Assembly (NCBI RefSeq): GCF_027409185.1
Contig: NC_084462.1
Span: 41,860,679-41,924,678, forward strand
Length of the DNA: 64,000 bases
DNA from: Cynocephalus volans
Lineage: Eukaryota > Chordata > Mammalia > Dermoptera > Cynocephalidae
Direction: 5' to 3'
The translations under genes and the position numbers were made by a program. The notes beneath the pieces were generated by a model that was not told the DNA's origin, did not search any database, and saw only the letters and a program-made list of their open reading frames with translations. Position 1 is the first letter of the stretch, and every line of letters starts with the position of its first letter. Positions 23,308 through 34,099 of this stretch are shown piece by piece.

Positions 23308-23451
23308 TTTTTTTTTTTTTTTTCTCATTTTTTCGTGACCAGCACTCAGCCAGTGAGTGCACCGGTCAGTCCTATATAGGATCCGAACCCGCGGCGGGAG
23401 CGTCGCTGCGCTCCCAGTGCAGCACTCTACCAAGTGCGCCACGGCTCGGCC
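23308..23451 (-). mobile_element. CYN-type SINE, short form
   Basis: Antisense SINE with a perfect 16-bp target duplication (ctgagtcacatcttct at 23,292-23,307 and 23,452-23,467), hence relatively recent. Same short structure as the copy at 19,515: tRNA-like head, a self-complementary gggagcg/cgctccc stem, a B-box-like ggttcggatcc, a shortened second unit ending ggtcacg, and an A-rich tail. It was inserted just beside an older MIR. Confidence 0.93.
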
Positions 23452-23474
23452 CTGAGTCACATCTTCTGAGCACT

Positions 23475-23700
23475 CACTGAGTCAGGCATGTGCCAAGTGT
23501 TTCCCATGCATTCAACAGTCGAACAAGCTCATAAGGTGGATATCCTAGTTTTACACATGGGAAAACTGAGGCATAAAGAGTGAACTAACTTGCTAAAGGT
23601 CACAGGGCCAGTCATGGTGTAGCTGGGACACACACAAACCTGGGCTTGTCAGCTCCAGTGCTTGTCTGCTATGCACACTGCCTCCCGGGGGCCAAGAACA
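23475..23700 (-). mobile_element. MIR SINE
   Basis: Reverse-complement MIR. Plus-strand order: tgtgccaagtgtttcccatg, then acatgggaaaactgaggcat, aaggtcacagggccagtca and gctgggacacacacaaacctgg. It spans most of the element, from its 3' part to the tRNA-like head. Ancient, no intact duplications. Confidence 0.75.
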
Positions 23701-24096
23701 CGATATTGAAAAGTGCCTGGCTGATGAGACCCAAGGAAATACGGTGGGAGGAGCCCATGGAAGCTGCCTGGCTGTCTCTGGGCCACTGTCCCTTGTCCCA
23801 GAGACTTTGGGCAGACAGAGGGCAGCTCAGCTTTTTGAGAGGTGGGAAAAAGGGATTGGAAGGGAGAAATGAGGAACAAATCCCTCTTATGTGATCAGTT
23901 TGCCATTTATTAAATGTTTCTTGTTTGAAGCTAATAATAAAGAAATGTAAACGATGCATCCTGCCATCAGGAAGCAGACAGGATAGAAGGCACAGAAGAG
24001 GTAATGGATGAGCCCAGGTCATGTGGAAAGAGTTGAGTGGAGTCACAAGGTCTCATCCTGCTGTCCCACCCAGGACTTTCCTTGGGAGGCTCCTCC

Positions 24097-24289
24097 TAAG
24101 GAAATGTAAGGAGGCACCTCACACCCATTAGGATAGCCACCATTAAAAAACAAAAACAAAAAACAGAAAGTAACAGGTGTTGGCGAGGATATGGGAAAAT
24201 TGGAACCCTTGTGCATTGTTGGTGGGAATGTGAACTGGTGCAGCTGCTGTGGGAATCAGTATAGTGACTCCTCAAAATATTTAAAATAG
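24097..24289 (+). mobile_element. L1 3' end, left part (interrupted by a SINE)
   Basis: L1 ORF2 C-terminal text in sense: cacctcacacccattagga, gttggcgaggatatgggaaa and cattgttggtgggaatgtga. The copy resumes at 24,545 after the SINE. Confidence 0.85.
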
Positions 24290-24443
24290 GGGCCGGCCCG
24301 TGGCTCACTCGGGAGAGTGTGGTGCTGATAACACCAAGGCCCCAGGTTCAGATCCCATATACGGATGGCCGGTTCGCTCACTGGCTGAGCGTGGTGCTCA
24401 CAACACCAAGTCAAGGGTTAAGATCCCCTTACCGGTCATCTTT

Positions 24444-24524
<81 letters not shown>

Positions 24525-24528
24525 AAAT
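24290..24528 (+). mobile_element. Dimeric tRNA-Ile SINE (CYN family) with (AAAT)n tail
   Basis: Two tandem tRNA-Ile-like units in sense. Unit 1 (about 24,290-24,362) retains gtggctcactcgggagagtg, the anticodon-loop region gtgctgataacaccaagg and the B box ggttcagatcc. Unit 2 (about 24,368-24,436) repeats the same order: gctcactggctgagcgtggt, acaacaccaag, gggttaagatcccc, ending ccggtca. A tail of about 80 bp of AAAT repeats follows. A perfect 16-bp target duplication (aaaatatttaaaatag at 24,274-24,289 and 24,529-24,544) shows a recent insertion into the L1. It is not a tRNA gene: no acceptor-stem pairing or CCA context is kept. Confidence 0.93.
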
Positions 24529-24544
24529 AAAATATTTAAAATAG

Positions 24545-25085
24545 ACCGACCATGTGACCCAGTAATTCCACTTCTGGGTATATTCCCAAAAGAATCGAAA
24601 GCAGGGCCTCGAAGAGATATTTGTACACTGTGCTCATAGCAGCATTTTTCACAATAGCCAAGAGGTGGAAGCAAATCAAGTGTCCATAGACAGATGAATG
24701 GATACACAGCATGTGCCCTATACACACAATGGAATACTAACCGTATAAAGGAAGGAAATTCTGACACATGCTACAACATGAACGAACCTTGACTACATGA
24801 TGCTAAGTGAAATAAGCCAGTTGCAAAAGGTCAAATACCGTGTGATTCCACTTATATGAGGTACCTAGAATCATCACATTTCTAGAGTCAGAAAGTAGGA
24901 TGGGGCTGGGTGGTGGGGAGTGTTTAACCGGGACAGAGCTTCAGTTTTACGAGATGAAAAGAGTTCTGGAGATGGCTGCTGGTGATGGTTGCACAACAGC
25001 ATGTACTCAACACTACAGAACTACTTAAAAGTAGTTAAAATGGTAAAACTTGTGTGTGTTTTTTACCACAACTTTAAAAAAATAT
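24545..25085 (+). mobile_element. L1 3' end, right part
   Basis: Continues the L1 after the SINE: gtgacccagtaattccactt, cacaatagccaagaggtgg, caatggaatactaaccgtat, cttatatgaggtacctagaa, and a 3' UTR ending near 25,085 in attttaccacaactttaaaaaa-like text. Decayed, non-coding. Confidence 0.85.
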
Positions 25086-25904
25086 ATAAGGAGAGATGTT
25101 GAAACTACTAAGGAGCTTACTGAAAATATACCTCCATGACTTCATCAGACTAAACCTGCTGATCTCTGTCTGAGCAATTGGAGCAGGTAGGAGAGGCTGT
25201 CCAACCTCCAGCCTCCCCTTTCGAAACATCTCAAGGTTCACTTCTGTGAAAACTAAAATGGACATTTACCTGAGCCCCAGTGCATGCTTTACTGTGTTCT
25301 GTGTGTGTGACCAGGCATTCACTGTCCTCATTAGTTCTGCCAAGTTAGCGCCCGCGGTGGCGTGGTGGAACGGAGGTGAGCGAGTCCCTCCCCGTGGGAG
25401 AGAACAAGGCTGAGGTGATATGAAACGTCCCTGAACTTGGGAGTTGAGGACTTCCCTTGGGGAGCTGGGTGACTGTGAACACTTCCGCCCCAAACATAAT
25501 CATCAGTGGCTTTATGACAATGTCTGAGTTTCTGTTGTAACAGTGAAAATTTATAGCAGTGTCTATATTGCTACTTTATACTTTAAATTATCTTTGGACA
25601 AAGGGTTACAGGACACAGTGAGGAATGAAGACCCACTTTCTGAAACACAGCAGCAAAGGTGCCCCTGACGTTCTTCTGTAGTCCGTAGGGCTGTCTTCCC
25701 CTGTGAATGCTTCTCAGCACTGGAACGCCTGTGTGTCCCTGAAGGGTCAGCATCTGAGCAAGGAAAAGCCTGGCACCCTCATGTCTTGAGTGGGCTCTGG
25801 TGCGGGGTTCCAAGGCCATGGTGCCCAAGCTACAGGCAGCTGAAGTTTAGGGTGTTGTATTAGCTAATTGAGATCAAATCAGCTTCTTCCTCACAAAGCT
25901 GAGG
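25086..25904. other. Unassigned intergenic sequence
   Basis: No gene or repeat recognised. Confidence 0.4.
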
Positions 25905-26075
25905 AGGTCAAAACTGTAATCACCTCCATTTTCCAGAGGGGATACTGAGGTTTAGAGACACGAAGCCAGGTTTTTTTTCAAGGTCACACAGCCAATAAAT
26001 GGGAGAAATGCGGTTTGAACCCAGGCAGTCGGCTCTAGAGCCCAAAGACCTCACTACCATGCAGCTTGGGTTGTG
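25905..26075 (-). mobile_element. MIR SINE
   Basis: Reverse MIR: ctccattttccagaggggat, actgaggtttagagacacga, aaggtcacacagccaataaa, ggtttgaacccaggcagtcgg and ctctagagcccaaagacctc. The tRNA-derived head with its B box (on the minus strand) is clear. Confidence 0.85.
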
Positions 26076-26648
26076 GTGGCTGAGATGTCAACCACAACAA
26101 AATTAATGCAGAACTCATGAAACTTCCAGTTCTGGACAGGATGTTGAGGCCACCAGGGTGTCGGAAGGTATGATCACACTGCTTTTGTTTTTAAATCAAG
26201 AAGATGCTGAAAGGAGGGAACCAGATTTGGAAAAGAAAGTCACTGTTGGGTTGGGGCATGTGCGTGTGCCTGTGGGAAAGGCTGCGAGAGGTGGGGGCGG
26301 TCTCTGCCCATCCCTCTCCTGTTCTCTTTGGGCCTGTGGCCTGAGGCTTCCACTCCCCTGTTTCCGCCCCCCCTCTGGTTACAATGGTAATTGTAACCAT
26401 GAAATATTCAGGATATCAGTTCCTTTGCCCATTGGTACCTTCTACTTGGTTTATCTGCCTTTTGATGGGCTCTCAGTGTCTTCTTAGTCCACATCCTATA
26501 ATGCAGCTGTTCAAAGATTCACATGATATCCGTTTTCTTATTTCTTTTTACCAAATATAACTTCAACCTTTTCTATAACAGAAAAACCAAAGTGATTTTG
26601 CTCTTCCCATGTACCTCCCAATAAAGAACACACACAATTGCGCTCGCT

Positions 26649-26651
<3 letters not shown>
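26076..26651. other. Unassigned intergenic sequence
   Basis: No recognised feature, apart from a palindromic ggttacaatggtaattgtaacc at about 26,377-26,398. Confidence 0.4.

Positions 26652-26715
<64 letters not shown>
26652..26715. repeat. (CA)n microsatellite
   Basis: About 32 uninterrupted CA units, likely polymorphic in length. Confidence 0.97.
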
Positions 26716-26717
<2 letters not shown>

Positions 26718-26997
26718 TAGTATCTAGAAAACATTAACTCAGGTTTCTCACCCTTACTCAGATACGTGGGTGGTGTAAGCATACATTTTCTTGGTCTTGG
26801 GTTATCTTTAAGGCAACATGTCTCCACCTGATTAGGGTTGTGTCTCCACAAAATGTTCAATTTATGTAAATATCACTCTCTCTCCAACCAGTACAGCACA
26901 GGATTTTCCTGTAATTTAGTCATGTTATTTGGAGAACACATGAGCTCTAACTACAGGAAATCTACATTAAAGGAAAAAAGTAAGCATCACTGCTGGC

Positions 26998-27201
26998 TTT
27001 TCAAGAAAACTGTTTATTTTGAAATTATTAGACTCACAGGAAGTTGTAAAAATAGTACATGAGTTTCTTGAGCCCTCACCTAGCTTCCTTCAAAGGTGAC
27101 ATTTTCATAACTGTAGTACAATATCAAAACCAGGAAATTAACAACGGTACATTATTGTTAACCAGACTTCAGACCTTATTCTTTCACCTTTTTTAAAATC
27201 T

Positions 27202-27252
<51 letters not shown>

Positions 27253-27805
27253 ATGAAAATTTAACCCATGTGTAGAGTCCTATAATGCCATGGTCAGGAT
27301 ATAGAACCATTCCGTCATCACTCAGGAATTTTCTCATACCCCTGCTATATAATCTCAGCCATCCACCCATCCTATCACTGTCCCCTGGCACAAACCTGTT
27401 CTCTGTCTCTATTGTTTTGTCACATTGAGGATGTTTTTAAATGGACTCGTACCGTATAAAACCATTTCATACTGGCTCCTTTCACTAAGTGTAATTCCCT
27501 TAAGATCCATCTAAGCTGCTGCATGCATCAATAGGTTGTTCATTTTATTGCTGAGTAGTATTCCCTTTATGGATGTACCAGAGTTTCTTCAACCCTTCAC
27601 CCTTTGAAGGACATTTGTGTTGTTTCCACTTTTTGACTATTATGAACAAAGCTGCTATGAGCATTCATGTACAAGTTTTTGTGTGAAAATAAATTTTCAT
27701 TTCACTGCTGGGATGTTTGGTTAATGCATGTTTTGTTTTTAGAGAAACAATTTCCAGGGTTGCTGTACCATTTTTATGTTTCCACCAGCTATGTGTGAGA
27801 ATTCT
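26998..27805 (-). mobile_element. Antisense L1 3' end
   Basis: Reverse L1 3' UTR and ORF2 end: tttattttgaaattattagactcacagg, gagtcctataatgcc, cactaagtgtaattcccttaag, gctgagtagtattcccttta, actattatgaacaaagctgc, tatgtttccaccagct. Interrupted by a GT microsatellite. Old, no open frame. Confidence 0.8.
27215..27250. repeat. (GT)n microsatellite
   Basis: About 18 GT units inside an antisense L1. Confidence 0.95.
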
Positions 27806-28034
27806 AGTTGCAGACATATCTAGGTAGAACAGCTCTTGTCTTGCTGTCTGTTGCAAGGATCTGCTGCAACCCCCCTCTGTATACAAGTTCCCCTAATAAA
27901 TGCTTTGGATTGATCACCCTGGCATTTAACACTTCTTTTTTGAATCCCTACTGACCCATCTCAGGATAGTTTGGAGAACTCACTGCTGCTGCTTTGGGGG
28001 CAAATCCAGCCACGGGTTCGGCTGGACAGAACAG
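27806..28034. other. LTR-like insert between L1 segments (uncertain)
   Basis: Breaks the L1 text on both sides. Contains cccctaataaatgctttgga and cctggcatttaacacttc, which resemble an R-U5 polyadenylation region, but it lacks clear LTR ends. Confidence 0.25.
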
Positions 28035-29181
28035 TATATACACATTTAGGATTTCTGTGTTTTCTTCGTGGGTTGAGCCTTTTATCATTATGTAGCATCC
28101 CTCTTTGTCCCTGGTAATTTTCTCTCAGAAATGTACTTTATCTGATATAAATATAGCCACTCCTGTTTGCAGATCCTTTCACATTCAACCTACCTATGTC
28201 ATTACAATGAGTTTCTTATAGCCATCATACAGATATGTTATTTTTTTAAAAATCCATTCTGCCAATCTCTGTCTTTTAATTGGTGTATTTAGGCCATTTA
28301 TATTTAAAGTAATTATTAATATATTGGGACCTACATCTACCATTTTACTATTTGTTTTCTGTATGTTTTCTCTTGTTCTTGTACCTCTATATCCATTTTC
28401 TTGCTTTCCTATGGATTACATGAATGTTTTTTGGAATTCCATTTTGATTTATTTATAGCATTTTTGAGAATGTCTCTTTATATAATTTTAGGGGTTGCTC
28501 TAGGATACAAAATATATACATAACATATCACAGTCTACTGGTATTGACATTTACCAGAAGTGAAGTGTAGAAACTTTATTTACACTAATGTCCCTTTACT
28601 GTCCACAATTTCTAAATAAAATTGTTTTAAGTACTTCCTCTATAAACATTGAGTACCATAGCAGATGGCATTGTAATTTTTGCTTCAACCATCAAATAAA
28701 ATTTTAAAAACATAAAGAGAAAGATAGTCTATTGTATTTACCCCTATTATAAAAATACATTTTTCCCTTTCATTCTAAAGTTCCTTTCCTCTTTCTGTTA
28801 TCATTTCCTTCTGCTATTATTTCCTTTCTATTTCTTTAGACATTGTTTAAGAGTAGATCTGATGGCAACAAATTCTCTTCCTTTGTCTGTAAATGTCTTT
28901 ATTTATCTTTCATTCCTGAAGGATATTTTCACTAGGCATAAAATCTGGAGTTCACAGTTCTTTTTTTTCAGCCCTTGAAAAGTTCTGTGCTACTCCTTTT
29001 GGTCACCAAGTTTCCCGATGGTTAATCCTCTGTCATTCAAATCATTGTTACCCTGTAGGTAATTTCTCATATCCCACTAGCTGCTTTCAAGCTTGTTTGT
29101 TTGTCTTTGGTTTTCAGAAGGATGATTATGATGTATTTTGGTGTGGATTTCTTTGGTTTTAGTCTGTTTGAGATGCACGGT
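28035..29181 (-). mobile_element. Antisense old L1: ORF2 5' part and ORF1/inter-ORF region
   Basis: Plus-strand text such as ccttttatcattatgtagca, tctgatataaatatagccac, ccattctgccaatctctgtc and tttaattggtgtatttaggc is the reverse complement of the start of L1 ORF2 (compare the intact copy from 50,690). Further right, ggttgctctaggatacaaa and ctgaaggatattttcactagg match reverse inter-ORF and ORF1 text of old L1 subfamilies. So the element runs on the minus strand with its 5' end to the right. Confidence 0.7.
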
Positions 29182-30545
29182 GTGCCTGGTTGTGGGAGGG
29201 GGATCCCGTCCCCTTCTCCATGCCCCGGGTCCCAGGGAAGGCCCTGAGGTGATGGCACAGGGTGCCTGGTTGTGGAAGGGGGGTCCAGTCCCTGGTTCCA
29301 TACCCCAGGTCCCTGTGTGGGACTCGGGGCCCTGGCACGGGGTGCCTGGTTGTGGGAAGGGGGTCTGGTCCCCAGCTCCATACCCTGGGTCCCCTTGTGG
29401 GCCTCAGGGCACTGGCATGGGGTGCCTGGTTGTGGGAGGGGTCTGGTCCCCTTCTCCATGCCCCGAGTCCCAGGGAAGACCCCAAGGTGCTGGTGTGGTG
29501 TGCCTGGTTGTGGAAGGGGTTCCAGTCCCCTTCTCCTTCCCCCGGGTCCCAGGGCAGGCCCTGAGGAGCTAGCATGGGGTGCCTGGTTGTGGGAGGTGGG
29601 TCTGGTCCTCTTCTCCATGCCCTGGGTCCCAGCGTGGGCTCCAAGGTGCTAGCATGGTGTGCCTGGTTGTAGGAGGGGGGTCCAGTCCCCTTCTGCTTCC
29701 CCCAGGTCCCTGAGCAGGCCCTGAAGTGTTGGCACAGGGTGCCTGGTTGTGGGATGGAGGTTCAGTCCCCTTCTCCTTGCCTTGGGCCCCTGGGCAGGCC
29801 CTGATGTGCTGACCTGGCATGCCTGGTTGTGGGAGGTGGGTCTGGTCCCAACTCCTTACTCCGTGTCCCTGGGTGGGCCCTGAGGTGCTGGCATAGTGAG
29901 CCTGGTTGTGAGAGGGGGGTCCAGTCCCCTTCTCCATGCCCCAGGTCCCCTAGCAGGCCCTGAAGTGTTGGCATGGTGAGCCTGGTTGTGGGAGGTGGGT
30001 CTGGTCCCCCTCTCCATGCCCCAGGTCCCTGGGTGGGCCCCGAGGCACTGGCATGGTGTGCCTGGTTGTGGGAGGGGTTCTGGTCCCCTTCTCCATGCCT
30101 TGGGTCCCCAGGTGGGTCTCAAGGCACTGGCACTGTGTACCTGGTTGTGGGAGGGGAGTCTGGTCCCCTTCTCCATGCCTCGGGTCTGAGGGCAGACCCC
30201 AAGGTACTGGCATAGTGTGCCTGGTTGTGGGAGGGAGGTCTGGTCCCTTTCTCCATGCCTTGGGCCCCCAGGTGGAGCCCTGAGGCACTGGCACAGCATG
30301 CCTGGTTGTGGGAAGGAGGTCCCGTCCCTAGCTGCTAGCGCCAGATCCCCGGGCGGGCCCCTAGTCATTGGTGGTGTGCCGGTATGTGGAAGTGGGGTCC
30401 GGTCTTTGACTCCAATCGTCAGGTTCTGGGTGGGGCCCCAAGGTGCTGGCAGTGTGAGTGGTTGTGGGCAGGGGTCCTGCCCTTGGCTCCAAGCCTCATG
30501 TCCCCTGGTGGGACCCAAGGCATTCATGGTGTGCCTAGGCTGGAA
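29182..30545. repeat. Minisatellite, about 17 units of 79-80 bp
   Basis: Successive starts of gtgcctggttgtgg-like text fall at 29182, 29262, 29342, 29422, 29500, 29579, 29659, 29739, 29819, 29898, 29977, 30058, 30137, 30217, 30297, 30375, 30453 and 30531. Spacing is 78-81 bp. A unit contains gtgcctggttgtgggagg, then ggtctggtccccttctccat, gccccaggtccc and gggccctgaggcactggca. Units differ by substitutions and 1-2 bp indels. Divergence is greatest in the last two or three, a usual edge effect. It is GC-rich in an AT-rich neighbourhood. Both sides are antisense L1 sequence, so the array sits where that L1's 5' UTR should be. The long open frames crossing it on both strands are a consequence of the repeat, not evidence of a protein. 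Confidence 0.95.
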
Positions 30546-31348
30546 CTAAGTTTTTGTCCTTTCCTTGCTTCTAAAATGGGAACTTCCTGTGGGAACCAGT
30601 ACTTGAGCTGTGTGGTTGAGTTAAATTGCTGCTTTGCTGCTGTTTCCCTAGAGAAGACTTTTTGTGCAGCTCAGGGTTTAATGGTTGATCTTATAGGTAG
30701 TTCCGGCTCTCCAGATACTTGGTGCACCTGGTTTGTGTAGAAACTCTGATCTGGGCCTGAGTTTTTTCATCAAATTGCACCCCATGCAATTCTGCATTCC
30801 CAACCAGTCTCCTCTGAGTGTTCCTGCACTGATTGGGGGGCAGATCAGCTGTCCTTGCTGTGTCCCAGTGTTCTCCCAGTGGGCCCGTCACCCCAACAGC
30901 CCATGCTCCAAACACTTCCCATGGGACGGGCCCTGCACCAGTCCCTTGCAATGACTCACCGGCTTCTGAACGGCTCCCTTTATTCAGCTATTCTGGCTCC
31001 TCACTCCTGCGTGGGTCCACGGGAACCCTGTTAGTGGTCTTGCTGTCCTGGGGGCCACCAAAGTCCTCTTCTCCCCTTCCACCTCCAAGTAATTCCATCT
31101 AAAGGGCACAGCTGCGGCTTCTGCCGGCTCCTGCTCCATGTGCTCCAGCGTTAAAGTGACCACGGCCCAAAACACTGAGTACAGTTTTTTCTTTCTCTCT
31201 TCATGGTTTCTCCTGCCTTCATGAGTTCCGCGGGTCTCTCCTCCTCTTCCTCTGGGCTCCAGCGGCCCCAACTTGGCTGTTACATTTTTATAGTTGTAAA
31301 TTCATTGTTTTGTGGGAGAGAGTGACGCTGGGGACCTTCTATTCCCCA
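30546..31348 (-). mobile_element. Antisense old L1 5' UTR-like GC-rich segment
   Basis: GC-rich sequence right of the minisatellite ending with gtgggagagagtgacgctgg and ggaccttctattcc, which I recognise as the reverse of the 5' terminus of old L1 elements. On this reading the minus-strand L1 starts near 31,348, passes the minisatellite and continues into 29,181-28,035. The assignment is from memory and less secure than the L1 body. Confidence 0.5.
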
Positions 31349-34055
31349 GAGGATTTTATTTTAGCTGAAACTATATTGCAATCTCTCAGCAAGAGACATA
31401 CTTGTGCATTTGTGCTTTAAGTGTCACAGTCTTTGAAAGGAAGGTTTCTTTGACTTGTTTCTTTTTGCAATATTGAAAGGAGACGTTTGTGCTCTTCCGA
31501 AGATAAGTCCCTTATTGGGTACCATCATCTCCAGTCAAGGCCTGTCTCACTGTCCACTAACTATGAGAAATGACACTGCTACAGAGGCCACAAAGTGTTT
31601 GCTATAGGCCAGACCTCACATTGCAAATCTTTCTTCCATTGTTCCACCCTCACAGAGGAATGGATCCCGGAGCCAAGGCTTCCCCACAGTGAGGTAAGAG
31701 GTGTGGGAAGGAAGTGCAGGTGAGACACGTGTGACCCCACAGCTGAAGTCCATGCACCATTTTTCCATAATTGTCTCAAATGTAAATATTTGAGACAATC
31801 ATCTTCCTGGAGGGTGGGGTTGGGCTGGGGGGCAGTGCCTTTGCCAGTTGCCAATAGTTATCCTGAGTCCATCCTGATTGTTTCTTTGGTCATCCTGTGT
31901 GTAAAAGTTAACGTTCCCACAGAAGTGATTGTTTACCTGCCCTTGTCTTGAAAAGGCCTGCAGCCCTCTGCCCCTGCCCCTTCAGCGGTGGTGAACAGAA
32001 TGCAGATGTAGCATGGACCAAGCACATTTTACATTGACCCCCTCTGTCCAGTGGAGACATTTTGATGACATGGGAGTGGGGCATTCAGTGTTTTAAAGAG
32101 GGCCCAATTGAACTAGGAGAGCAGGGGACAGAAACAGAAGGGTAGGGAGAGTAAAGGTCAGCCTCCAGAAGCTCGCACACAATTCTGCAGTCAGAAATTT
32201 CAGAGGGTAGCTATTTTAATGTCCACACGCATGTGACCTTTGTTAAATGGGGCTAGCGTTTCATAACGGCTCGGTGCTTGGGTTCTTACCTGGGCCCTGT
32301 CAGTTTCAGGAGGGGCACTCTCTACTCCTGGCTACACCTCTGGTGCTGCGGGTTGGGATGACCCAGGGAGCAGGCCTTCAGATGCCCCTTCTTATACACC
32401 AGACCCAAGTGCCTGCTGCCAGCAAGGGAGGAGCCTCTAAGGCCCTGAGTGGAGGAGGGTTGGCCAGTCTGTCAGACAAGCTTAGAGCCCATCCCTGCCT
32501 AGCCAGAACTGTCACCATTTGGTGCTGGCTCTTGTGTCTGGGATTAGGCCAGGCCGTCATTCCCTGCTTCTCCCAGAGCAGGCCAGGACCCTCCCAGGGC
32601 AGGTGTGTGTAGTCCCTTCCCAGCACTGTTGGGGCACAGCCCTGCAGCTTTTGCCTGGCTTTGCCCGCATCTTCCCCCCCATCCCTGTTTTGGTCTGTCC
32701 GTGGGGGTCTGAGCCTGGGACACCCAGCCTCATCCACAGTGTGCTCAGGAGTCCTGCACTGCAGGGTGGGATGTGCACCCACTCATGGGAGAGGGGACAG
32801 AGGACACAGAAGAGCTTGGAAGTGTGGCAGGGCTGTGCCATGTCCGTCCATCACTCTCCTACCAAGGAATAACGAGAGAGAAGGCTACCCTAGGGGGTGA
32901 AGCCACAACACATCCTGTGGGTCGACAGAAACAGACCATGTGCAGGCCTCTCACTGTGTGTTTGGGTCACACTGCTGGCCCCCCTCGTTGCCCGTTGGGT
33001 CTGGTCATCTGAGATGACCACTTGAGGCTTGGCCAAGCCCTTTTGATGATGCAAGCCCACAACATAGTGAGGAATCAGAAAAGAGAAGCCTGCTCCAGTC
33101 ACGTGTGATTCCTGGGCTTTAATTGCAGAACTCTTGCTTTCCTACGAAATCAGGATGAAGCTGCCACTGCTGAGGCAAAGAAAAGGCTTGTTTAAAATAC
33201 TGGCTGGTGTCGTCCATACTGGAATCTCTTGAGCCAGGTCTTTTCTGCATTCTGATGAGGTAAGGCTTTTCTGGAAGAAAATTGCCTCCAGAACATAAAT
33301 CTATTTGACAACAAATGTCTCCTTTCCATTGTAAGCCAGACCCTACTGTGCAGAAGCTGGAGGCACAGAGATGGAAAGAGGAGCTGGTCCTTTCTTCTAG
33401 GAGAGAAAGAAACAGAAACCCCACCTAGGGTTAAAGCAGGCCCTTCACTGCAATTTATATGAGGAGATTGCTTTTACATCACTGTTAAGAGCTATAGTTT
33501 TGGCGAGAGTTGTGAGAGCAGGTTTGAGCTTGTAATGAGCTGCAGCAAAGTGCTCTCCCTACCCCATCAGTGTGGCTCTGGCCAATGCAATATTAGCAGT
33601 CGAAATGAGAGCAAAGGCCTTGAGTGTGCTTGTGTGGACAGCGTGGCTCAGATTGTGGGCTCTGGCCATCACACGGGAAGAACATGACCCAGGTACTGCT
33701 GGTCAAAGGATGATGAGAGACCCGTGGAGCACTGCAGAGCCCACCCTGCAGCCCGGAGCCCTGCCGAGCCCAGTGGCCCGCAGAGCTATGCAGTAAGAAT
33801 ACATGTTGCTGAAAGCCACAGAAATTTTAAAATTGTCTATCACACAGCATTATCGTGTCAATAGTCCACCATCAAATACAGGACTTTAGAGAAATGAGAT
33901 ACTGATGTAATGCTTCTCAATGTCACCATCTCAGAACTGTCTTTAAAACAATCCCAACAAATTATGTTGGTAACATAATTTTCCTTCTCTCACATCTTCA
34001 GACATTACATTACTCCCTCAGTCTGTGAATCAGACTAATTTTGTAAAGCATGAAG

Positions 34056-34061
<6 letters not shown>
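31349..34061. other. Intergenic sequence with no recognisable gene or repeat
   Basis: About 2.7 kb of unique-looking, moderately GC-rich DNA. Open frames up to about 130 codons occur on both strands but show no domain, no consistent start and no splice pattern I can defend. A perfect short hairpin lies at 31,770-31,799. It is the best candidate in the window for single-copy sequence. Confidence 0.45.
31770..31799. repeat. Perfect 12-bp inverted repeat (hairpin)
   Basis: attgtctcaaat and its exact inverse atttgagacaat flank a 6-nt loop (gtaaat). Not followed by a T-run or gene end. Function unknown. Confidence 0.8.

Positions 34062-34097
<36 letters not shown>
34062..34097. repeat. (TG)n microsatellite
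   Basis: About 17 TG units. Confidence 0.95.

Positions 34098-34099
<2 letters not shown>

Noticed and set aside
24290..24436. Functional tRNA-Ile genes in tandem
   Set aside because: Acceptor-stem and arm pairing is lost, units are fused, and an AAAT tail plus target duplication show a SINE.
29159..30527. Long proline/glycine-rich proteins across the 29-30 kb repeat
   Set aside because: Open frames exist in several frames on both strands as a by-product of the minisatellite. There is no consistent protein, and unit length is not a multiple of three.
29182..30545. CRISPR array
   Set aside because: Units are about 80 bp of contiguous tandem repeat without unique spacers, in a mammalian genome. 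It is a minisatellite.
32247..32872. Overlapping open frames of about 95-134 codons on both strands
   Set aside because: They are mutually overlapping, compositionally ordinary, without domains or splice signals. No basis to prefer any.
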